Of a stretch of DNA of 20,342 nt, positions 1 through 5,673 are shown piece by piece. The stretch lies in the NCBI GenBank assembly GCA_002298695.1, contig DBLB01000148.1, positions 1 to 20,342 of the forward strand. The letters run 5' to 3'. The position numbers and the translations under genes are program-made. This stretch comes from Clostridiales bacterium UBA735 (GTDB lineage: Bacteria; Bacillota; Clostridia; Oscillospirales; Oscillospiraceae). Within the stretch, counting starts at the first letter, position 1; every line of letters begins with the position of its first letter. Below the pieces are notes generated by a model. It was not told where the DNA came from, ran no database searches, and saw nothing but the letters and a program-made list of their open reading frames with translations.

Positions 1-47
1 AAAGATTGGGCCGTCGGAGACAACCGGCAGCTGCAAATTTGATACAA

Positions 48-97
48 CCTCTCAGTCTCGGCTTCGCCGAGCCAGCTCCCCTGGGAGGGGAGCCTTT
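48..97. repeat. palindromic interspersed repeat, copy 1
   Basis: This copy has two stem-loops. The first is CTCGGC (57-62) pairing with GCCGAG (66-71) around a TTC loop. The second is GCTCCCC (75-81) pairing with GGGGAGC (87-93). The order 'CCTCTCAG, TTC hairpin, CCAGCTCCC, complementary GGGAGCC' is shared with the copy at 116-161. I recall this layout as an abundant intergenic repeat of gut Clostridia, often found just after genes. That is recollection, not a search. Confidence 0.75.
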
Positions 98-115
98 CCG
101 CTGCGGCGGGGTTCA

Positions 116-161
116 ATCCCTCAGGCCCTTCGGGCCAGCTCCCTTTACACAAGGGAGCCTT
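116..161. repeat. palindromic interspersed repeat, copy 2
   Basis: The layout matches copy 1: CCCTCAG, then GGCCC (124-128) pairing with GGGCC (132-136) around TTC, then GCTCCC (138-143) pairing with GGGAGC (153-158). It ends four bases from the stop codon of the tandem-PII gene, so it would form the 3' end of that transcript. It may act as a terminator or as an RNA-stabilising structure. There is no clear T-run on the minus strand, so termination is uncertain. Confidence 0.75.
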
Positions 162-164
162 GTG

Positions 165-839
165 TCAGCCCTCGTCTTTTTCGCGTTCGCGGAGGCCAGC
201 GACGGAGGAGATGGGGAGGGTGAAGCAGATCGCGCCGGCTTTGGTGCCGGGGCCTGCGTTTTCGTGGATGGCGCGCATGATCGCGGCCTTTTCGTCCGCA
301 TGCGCGATGATGTAGACCATGTCCTTCTCGTCAGCCAGGCTGACGCCGAAGAATTTTTCTCCGCGTCTGGACCCGGTCCCCTTCGCGTGCAGGACCGTAC
401 CGCCGCCCGCGCCCGCGGCCCGCGCCGCGTCCATGACGAAATCGGCATAGCCCTCGTTCAGAATGACAACGATCAGCTCGTGTTTGAATTCCATATGCGG
501 CGTCCCTCCTGTTTTGCAGTCGTTCGTGAGATAGGCAAGCGTCCTGCCGCCCGCCACGCTCTTGAGCGGAACGGTCAGCAGGATCCCGTTGCCGGGAATG
601 TCGATGAACAGCCTGCGCTTGGCTGCTTTGGTCAGCTGCACAGCCTGCTGTGTGCCGGCGACGGCGCAGGTGACGGTCTTCGGCGTCTCGCCGAGGCCGT
701 AGACGGCCAGATGTTCATTTTTTGCCGTGCCGCGGCCCGGCATGCTGAGGATCATGGGCAGCCCAGCCTCCCGGAACAGCGCGTTCATGACCTCGCCGCG
801 GTCCGCGTCGGTGACGGCGATGATGTAATACAGTTCCAT
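165..839 (-). CDS. tandem PII-like regulatory protein (two fused PII domains)
   Basis: The 224-residue protein looks like two PII (GlnB/GlnK-type) domains in one chain. Domain 1 is about residues 1-105, with GRGTAK at 35-40 and the ending PLKSVAGG at 91-98. Domain 2 is about residues 117-217, starting MEFKHELIVVILNEG, with KGTGSRRGEKFFG at 153-165 and PISSVAGL at 209-216. Normal PII proteins are about 112 residues and form trimers. The T-loop of domain 2 looks shorter than in GlnB, and neither domain shows the uridylylated-Tyr context, so control by ligand binding rather than by uridylylation is inferred. The ATG lies one base after the stop of the DUF1538 gene, with GGAGG inside the end of that gene, so translation is probably coupled. 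It most likely senses a nucleotide or metabolite and gates the DUF1538 membrane protein. Confidence 0.87.
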   Translation of the reverse strand: MELYYIIAVTDADRGEVMNALFREAGLPMILSMPGRGTAKNEHLAVYGLGETPKTVTCAVAGTQQAVQLTKAAKRRLFIDIPGNGILLTVPLKSVAGGRTLAYLTNDCKTGGTPHMEFKHELIVVILNEGYADFVMDAARAAGAGGGTVLHAKGTGSRRGEKFFGVSLADEKDMVYIIAHADEKAAIMRAIHENAGPGTKAGAICFTLPISSVAGLREREKDEG

Positions 840-840
840 A

Positions 841-2367
841 TCAGCAGGCCTCCCACAGTTCGATGATCTCGCTTTCGCCGAAGTCCGGCAGGGCCGGTTC
901 CTTCTCCGCGCGGCGGGATTTGACGACGTAGATCGCGCCCATGACCTGCACGGTGATGAGCGGCATCATGGCGACCAGCGCCACAAGGCCGAACGCGTCC
1001 GTCATCACGTTGCCGCCCAGCGCCTCGCACGCGCCCATGGCAAACGGCAGCATGAACGTCGCCGTCAGCGGGCCGGAGGCCACGCCGCCGGAGTCGAACG
1101 CGATCGCGGTGAACGTGCGCGGCACGAAGAAGCTCAGCGCCAGCGCGAGAAAATAGCCCGGCACCAGGAAGACCATGATCGATACGCCCGTAATGACCCG
1201 CAGCATCGCCAGTCCGCCCGCGGCGCAGACCGCGGTCGACAGGCTCATGCCCATGGCCCGGGCCGAGATGGCGCCCGCGCTCAGGTCCTCGACCTGCTTA
1301 TTGAGGATATGGACGGCAGGCTCCGCATTGATGATGAACCAGCCCATGAGCATCGCCAGCGGGATGAGCAGCCAGATCTTCCAGCCCTCGGTCAGCGCCG
1401 CGCCCAGCGCGTAGCCCACCGGTGAGAAGCCGACGTTCACGCCCGTCAGAAACAGCACGAGCCCCGCGTATGTGTACAGAATGCCCACCATCACCCGCAG
1501 AAACGGCAGCTTCCGCAGCCGCAGCGAGACGAACTGGAACACCAGGAAGAACACCACGATCGGCAGCAGCGCGAGCGTGACCTCCTTCATGTATTCCGGG
1601 AAGGCGTGCAGATAGTCCCTGCCCAGCGCGACGGTATTGGTGATGGCGGCGGCCGCCTCGCTCTGCGTCTGCGCGGGCTGCGTCTTGTAGATCGCGCCCA
1701 GCAGCAGAACCGACGCGATCGGCCCGATGGAGCACAGGCCGACGAGGCCGAACGAGTCCGCCTTCGCGTTCTCGTCGGAACGGATCGACGCCACGCCGAC
1801 GCCCAGCGCCATGATGAACGGCACGGTCATCGGCCCGGTCGTCACACCGCCGGAATCGAACGCGACGGCCAGAATGCCCTGGTCGGACAAAAACGCCGCG
1901 AGAAACACCAGCACGTAAAACACGATCAGCAGCAGCCGCAGCGAGATGCCGAACAGGATGCGCACCATGCAGAGCATCAGGAAGATCCCGACGCCCACCG
2001 AGACCGTCAGGATCAGGACGGTCTTATCGATCTCCGGCACGTTGGCCGCCAGCACCTGCAGGTCCGGCTCCGCCACCGTGATGGCGACGCCCAGCAGAAA
2101 GCTGACCACCAGGATCAGCCACAGCTTGCGCGATTTGGTCAGCTTGGCGCCGATGTAATTGCCGATCCTGCTCATGGACATCTCCGCGCCCAGCGTAAAC
2201 AGGCCCATACCGAGGATCAGCAGCGCCGTCGCCAGGACGAAGGAAAGCATCAGGCCCGTATCGACCGGCACGAGCACGAAGCAGATGGCCAGCACGATCA
2301 GACTGATCGGCAGCACGGAGGCCGCGGCCTCCTTTAATTTTTCCAGTAGTTCCGGTCTGCGGTACAA
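841..2367 (-). CDS. DUF1538 family integral membrane protein (putative transporter)
   Basis: The protein has 508 residues and is hydrophobic almost throughout, with roughly a dozen membrane segments. It is built from two related halves. AFDSGGVTTGPMT at 169-181 recurs as AFDSGGVASGPLT at 423-435. DSFGLV at 204-209 recurs as DAFGLV at 457-462. AEPDLQVL at 99-106 is matched by AEPAVHIL at 348-355. These are features I associate with DUF1538 proteins, whose substrate is unknown to me. The Gly/Ser/Asp motif in each half is a good candidate for a substrate or ion site. The start is a TTG preceded by AAGGAGTGAGG at the right distance. It is the first gene of a two-gene unit with the tandem PII gene. 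The soluble tail after about residue 483 is short and acidic. Confidence 0.88.
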   Translation of the reverse strand: MYRRPELLEKLKEAAASVLPISLIVLAICFVLVPVDTGLMLSFVLATALLILGMGLFTLGAEMSMSRIGNYIGAKLTKSRKLWLILVVSFLLGVAITVAEPDLQVLAANVPEIDKTVLILTVSVGVGIFLMLCMVRILFGISLRLLLIVFYVLVFLAAFLSDQGILAVAFDSGGVTTGPMTVPFIMALGVGVASIRSDENAKADSFGLVGLCSIGPIASVLLLGAIYKTQPAQTQSEAAAAITNTVALGRDYLHAFPEYMKEVTLALLPIVVFFLVFQFVSLRLRKLPFLRVMVGILYTYAGLVLFLTGVNVGFSPVGYALGAALTEGWKIWLLIPLAMLMGWFIINAEPAVHILNKQVEDLSAGAISARAMGMSLSTAVCAAGGLAMLRVITGVSIMVFLVPGYFLALALSFFVPRTFTAIAFDSGGVASGPLTATFMLPFAMGACEALGGNVMTDAFGLVALVAMMPLITVQVMGAIYVVKSRRAEKEPALPDFGESEIIELWEAC

Positions 2368-2409
2368 AGCCTCACTCCTTTGCTTTTTTACTTTTCAAGA
2401 ATTATTCTT

Positions 2410-2438
2410 ATTTTAGCAGAAAAACACCCTTCTGACCA
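2410..2438 (-). promoter_or_regulatory. candidate sigma-A promoter for the DUF1538-PII unit
   Basis: On the minus strand TGGTCA (2433-2438) and TAAAAT (2410-2415) are separated by 17 bases, about 40 bases before the TTG start of the DUF1538 gene. The -35 element matches the consensus at only four of six positions, so this is a moderate call. Confidence 0.4.
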
Positions 2439-2538
2439 GAGCGGAAATGTAAAAAGGCTGTTAATTTTATGGAAGGGCGGCTGCATATTCTGCGTCTGTG
2501 TATTTTTATGCATTTTCACCAAAGAATCCGCCGCGCGC

Positions 2539-2567
2539 TTGACGCCCGAATGGAAAACCGATACAAT
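2539..2567 (+). promoter_or_regulatory. sigma-A promoter for the nhaC-type gene
   Basis: TTGACG (2539-2544) and TACAAT (2562-2567) are separated by exactly 17 bases, a near-consensus housekeeping promoter. Transcription would begin near 2574, giving a leader of about 67 bases before the ATG at 2641. Confidence 0.75.
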
Positions 2568-2588
2568 ATTACAGCTTATGCACGAACG

Positions 2589-2612
2589 CCCCGGCTGCAT
2601 GCGCGGCCGGGG
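2589..2612 (+). other. leader hairpin upstream of the nhaC-type gene
   Basis: CCCCGGC (2589-2595) pairs perfectly with GCCGGGG (2606-2612) around a ten-base loop in the short 5' leader. No T-run follows, so it is not a terminator. It could stabilise the mRNA or modulate translation. Its function is unknown. Confidence 0.45.
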
Positions 2613-2640
2613 TGGATCTTTATGAAAAGAGAGAAGACAT

Positions 2641-3954
2641 ATGGAGAAGAAACCCGCGCGCGCGATCGCGCTGCTGCCCATCGGCGTGTTCCTGGTTTTG
2701 TACCTGGGGCTCGGCATCGTATTTGAATATGTGCTGAAGATCGAGATGGGCTTTTACAACATTCCCATCGTCGTGGCCTTCCTGGCCGCGATCCTCGTCG
2801 CCTGCCTGCAGAACCGGGCGCTGCCGTTCGACGAAAAGCTGGCGGTCATGGCCCAGGGCGTCGGCGATAAGAACATCATGACGATGATCCTCATCTTCCT
2901 GGCCGCGGGCGTGTTCGTCGGCGTCGTCGGCCGCAGCAGCGCCGAGTCGGTCGCGTATTTCATGCTCGCGCACATCCCGGCGCGGTTCGCCGTGGCGGTT
3001 TTGTTCGTGGTCTCGTGCTTTGTCTCGACGGCCATGGGCACCTCCTGCGGCACCATCACGCTGATCGTGCCCATCGCGGTCGCCGTGGCGCGGACGTCGG
3101 GCTTCAGCCTGCCGCTGTGCATCGGCTCGGTCATGGGCGGCGCGATGTTCGGCGACAACCTGTCGTTCATCTCCGACACGACCATCGCCGCCTGCAACAC
3201 GCAGGGCTGCGAAATGAAGGATAAATTCCGCACGAACTTCCGCATCGCCCTGCCCGCGGCGCTGGTGACGCTGGTGCTGATCCTCGTGTTCTCCCTGCGC
3301 AGCGAGATCGGCGCGGTCGAGATCCCGGAATATCACCTGCTGCAGACGCTCCCGTACCTGCTCGTGCTCATCGGCGGCGTGGCGGGCATCAACGTGTTCG
3401 TTGTGCTGCTGACCGGCATCTTCTCCGGCGCAGTCATCATGCTTGCCACCGGCGCGACGCATCCGACCGAGCTGCTCGGGAACATGGGCTCCGGCGCGTC
3501 CGGCATGTTCGAGACGATCATGGTCACGATCCTCGTCTCCGCCATGTGCGGCCTGATCCGCGAATACGGCGGGTTTGAGGCGCTGCTGGGCTTCATCAAG
3601 CGCATTTTCCACGGGCAGCGGGGCGGCCAGCTCGGCATCGGCCTGCTCGTCGGCGTGATGGACATCGCCACGGCCAACAATACCGTTGCCATCGTCATGG
3701 CCGGCCCCATCGCAAAGCAGATGAGCGAGGAATACGGCATCTCCGGCAAAAAGAGCGCGTCGCTGCTCGATACCTTCTCGTGCATCTTCCAGGGCATCAT
3801 CCCCTACGGCGCGCAGATGCTGCTGGCCATCTCCGCCTGCGCAGAGCTCGGCGAGACCCTGACCGCCTTCGAGATCATCCCCTGCCTGTTCTACCCCTAC
3901 CTCCTGCTCATCAGCTCCCTGGTGTTCATCTTCCTCATCCCGGAGAAAAAATAA
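2641..3954 (+). CDS. nhaC: NhaC family Na+/H+ antiporter
   Basis: This 437-residue polytopic membrane protein should exchange external protons for cytoplasmic Na+, or a related exchange, as NhaC-family proteins do. The family block GDNLSFISDTT is at 171-181, followed by ACNTQGCEMKDKFRTNF at 184-200. A Ser/Thr/Gly-rich segment, STAMGTSCGT, lies at 129-138. About eleven hydrophobic segments cover the chain, and the length is normal for the family. The ATG at 2641 has only a weak purine-rich ribosome site (AGAGAGAAG). An ATG at 2622 in another frame lies just upstream. The gene stands alone with its own promoter (2539-2567) and terminator (3963-3995). The exact ion or substrate is not determined by sequence; some NhaC relatives exchange organic acids such as malate and lactate or amines. 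Confidence 0.9.
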   Translation: MEKKPARAIALLPIGVFLVLYLGLGIVFEYVLKIEMGFYNIPIVVAFLAAILVACLQNRALPFDEKLAVMAQGVGDKNIMTMILIFLAAGVFVGVVGRSSAESVAYFMLAHIPARFAVAVLFVVSCFVSTAMGTSCGTITLIVPIAVAVARTSGFSLPLCIGSVMGGAMFGDNLSFISDTTIAACNTQGCEMKDKFRTNFRIALPAALVTLVLILVFSLRSEIGAVEIPEYHLLQTLPYLLVLIGGVAGINVFVVLLTGIFSGAVIMLATGATHPTELLGNMGSGASGMFETIMVTILVSAMCGLIREYGGFEALLGFIKRIFHGQRGGQLGIGLLVGVMDIATANNTVAIVMAGPIAKQMSEEYGISGKKSASLLDTFSCIFQGIIPYGAQMLLAISACAELGETLTAFEIIPCLFYPYLLLISSLVFIFLIPEKK

Positions 3955-3962
3955 CCCCCCGC

Positions 3963-3995
3963 CCCGGCCCCTCCGGCGCCGGGACGGTCGTTTTT
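3963..3995 (+). terminator. rho-independent terminator after the nhaC-type gene
   Basis: CCCGGC (3963-3968) pairs with GCCGGG (3978-3983), followed by a short spacer and TTTTT (3991-3995). It lies nine bases after the stop codon. Confidence 0.6.
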
Positions 3996-3997
3996 AT

Positions 3998-4032
3998 AAA
4001 AGCAAAAGCGGCGATGCAACGCATCGCCGCTT
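3998..4032 (-). terminator. terminator of the serine tRNA unit
   Basis: On the minus strand a perfect ten-base stem (4008-4017 with 4021-4030, loop of three), extended by A-T pairs, is followed by TTTTGCTTTT. It starts directly after the encoded CCA end of tRNA-Ser(GCU) and faces the nhaC terminator. Confidence 0.85.
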
Positions 4033-4033
4033 C

Positions 4034-4125
4034 TGGCGCGGAAGGAGAGATTTGAACTCTCGCGCGCTTTTTAGACGCCTACTCCCTTAGCAGGGGAGCC
4101 CCTTCGGCCTCTTGGGTACTTCCGC
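4034..4125 (-). tRNA. tRNA-Ser(GCU)
   Basis: This is a class II tRNA of 92 bases including an encoded CCA (4034-4036) and discriminator G. The acceptor GCGGAAG pairs with CTTCCGC, followed by T8-A9. The anticodon stem CTCCC/GGGAG encloses a loop with anticodon GCT, which reads AGC and AGU. The variable arm is long, as in serine tRNAs, and the T-arm carries GTTCAAATC. Confidence 0.95.
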
Positions 4126-4156
4126 AGGTCGAATTTCAGCAGGACATCGAAAAGAA

Positions 4157-4245
4157 TGGCGGAGAGAGTGGGATTCGAACCCACGGCACATTGCTGTGTC
4201 ACTGGTTTTCAAGACCAGCTCCTTAAACCGCTCGGACATCTCTCC
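4157..4245 (-). tRNA. tRNA-Ser(UGA)
   Basis: This is a class II tRNA of 89 bases with encoded CCA (4157-4159) and discriminator G. The acceptor GGAGAGA pairs with TCTCTCC. The anticodon stem CTGGT/ACCAG encloses CTTGAAA, giving anticodon TGA, which reads UCA and other UCN codons. A long variable arm and the T-loop GTTCGAATC are present. It is the first tRNA of the pair, about 32 bases upstream of tRNA-Ser(GCU), and both are probably cut from one transcript. Confidence 0.95.
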
Positions 4246-4272
4246 GAATATCAGCTTCAAAATCCAAGATTT

Positions 4273-4301
4273 ATTTTAGCATACTGCTTTCTGTTTGTCA
4301 A
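4273..4301 (-). promoter_or_regulatory. promoter of the serine tRNA pair
   Basis: On the minus strand a perfect TTGACA (4296-4301) and TAAAAT (4273-4278) are separated by 17 bases. The 5' end of tRNA-Ser(UGA) is at 4245, so the precursor leader would be about 20 bases. Confidence 0.85.
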
Positions 4302-4345
4302 TCTCTTTTCAAACTTTTCCACTTTGTCTCCGTTTTCCCCCGGCC

Positions 4346-4374
4346 TTGACTTTTCCGCCGATTTCCGCTATCTT
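4346..4374 (+). promoter_or_regulatory. sigma-A promoter for the DUF362 gene
   Basis: TTGACT (4346-4351) and TATCTT (4369-4374) are separated by 17 bases. The predicted start is about 30 bases before the ATG at 4409. It diverges from the tRNA promoter. Confidence 0.65.
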
Positions 4375-4408
4375 TGAAACGATATTCTGAAAAACCGGAG
4401 GGATTCTC

Positions 4409-5542
4409 ATGCCCTTTGACGTTTCCATTGTCCCCTGCGGCAGCTATGACCCCGACGAATGCCGCGCCGCGCTCCTCGCAGCGCTGGCCCCCATCGGCGG
4501 TCTCGACTGGGTGCAGCCCGGGATGAAAATTGCCGTCAAGGTCAACCTGGTTGCAGCCCTGCGGCCGGAGGCCGCGGCGACTGTCCATCCCGCGCTGCTC
4601 ACTGCCCTGACGGAGCTGCTGCGTGCGCACGGCGCGTCCGTCACGTTGGGCGACAGCCCCGGCGGCCTCTTCACCGCCGCGCACCTGAACCGTGTCTATG
4701 ACGTCTGCGGCCTGCGCCAGTGCGAACAGGCCGGTGCCAGACTGAACCTCGATATCTCTCAGGCCGAGGCGCACGACCCGTCCGCCGTCCAGGCCAAAAC
4801 CTTCCCCTACACCCGCTGGCTGGACGATGCCGACGCGATCATCGATTTCTGCAAACTCAAAACGCATGGCATGCTTGCCGTCTCCAATGCCTGCAAGAAT
4901 TTTTTCGGCGTCATCCCCGGCACGATGAAGCCGGAATACCATTATCAATATCCGAACACCGCCGATTTCGCCGACGTACTCGTCGACCTCTGTGAGTATT
5001 TCAAGCCGCGCCTTGTCCTCTGCGACGCCGTCTATGCCATGGAGGGCAACGGCCCCACACAGGGCCATCCGCGCAGACTCGGCGCACTTCTGGCCGCGCA
5101 GAGTGCGCACAAGCTCGACCTTCTCGCGTTCCATCTGCTCGGCCTGACCATCGATGACGTGCCCACGCTTGCCGCGGCGCGCCGCCGCGGGCTGATCCCG
5201 GCAGACGCTTCCGCCCTTTCCGTATCCGGCGATCCCGCGCCCTTCTGCGTATCGGATTTCCATGTCCCGTCCATGCGCCCGGACACCTCCTTTGCCCGCT
5301 TCGGTGCGTTCAACCGCGTCATTTCAAAGCTGCTCCGCCCCCGCCCGCAGCTGTGCGCGCCTGACTGCGTCGGCTGCGGGAAATGCGCGCAGATCTGCCC
5401 CGCGCACGCCATCCGGATGCGCAGCGGCAAGCCCTCCATCGACCGCAGCGCCTGCATCCACTGCTTCTGCTGTCAGGAATTCTGTCCGAAGGGCGCGATG
5501 CGCGTCGGGCGGACAGCCATCGCCCGCCTGCTCAATAAATAA
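4409..5542 (+). CDS. DUF362 protein with a C-terminal double 4Fe-4S ferredoxin domain
   Basis: The 377-residue protein has a DUF362 region over about residues 1-300, with VKVNLVA in the first 50 residues, GDSPGG, and CKLKTHGMLAVSNACKNFFG in the middle. The ferredoxin-like tail has Cys motifs CVGCGKCAQICP (320-331) and CIHCFCCQEFCP (349-360), each with the CxxCxxCxxxCP spacing for a [4Fe-4S] cluster; the second has an extra Cys. There is no signal peptide, so it should be a cytoplasmic iron-sulfur protein. The reaction of the DUF362 family is not known to me; a redox role is inferred from the clusters. The start is supported by GGAGG upstream. It has its own promoter, and the next gene also has one, so it is probably monocistronic. 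Confidence 0.9.
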   Translation: MPFDVSIVPCGSYDPDECRAALLAALAPIGGLDWVQPGMKIAVKVNLVAALRPEAAATVHPALLTALTELLRAHGASVTLGDSPGGLFTAAHLNRVYDVCGLRQCEQAGARLNLDISQAEAHDPSAVQAKTFPYTRWLDDADAIIDFCKLKTHGMLAVSNACKNFFGVIPGTMKPEYHYQYPNTADFADVLVDLCEYFKPRLVLCDAVYAMEGNGPTQGHPRRLGALLAAQSAHKLDLLAFHLLGLTIDDVPTLAAARRRGLIPADASALSVSGDPAPFCVSDFHVPSMRPDTSFARFGAFNRVISKLLRPRPQLCAPDCVGCGKCAQICPAHAIRMRSGKPSIDRSACIHCFCCQEFCPKGAMRVGRTAIARLLNK

Positions 5543-5543
5543 G

Positions 5544-5572
5544 TTGCCTTTTGGCAGCGATTGCCGTATAAT
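5544..5572 (+). promoter_or_regulatory. sigma-A promoter for the acyl-CoA ligase gene
   Basis: TTGCCT (5544-5549) and a perfect TATAAT (5567-5572) are separated by 17 bases. The start would be near 5579, leaving a leader of about 95 bases with inverted segments, including GCCGTCC with GGATGGC and CGGAC with GTCCG. Confidence 0.8.
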
Positions 5573-5673
5573 GTATGTAACTGCCGTCCGGTGTGTGTTG
5601 TAAGGATGGCGGACGTTTCAGCCGGTCCTGTCCGGCATCAAGTGTGTGTGAATTTTGAAAGGATGAAAGCAAT

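Noticed and set aside
2620..3612. A 330-codon minus-strand frame opposite the NhaC-type gene
   Set aside because: The His/Arg/Asp/Gln-rich composition is a mirror of hydrophobic codons on the plus strand, and it has no ribosome site or domain.
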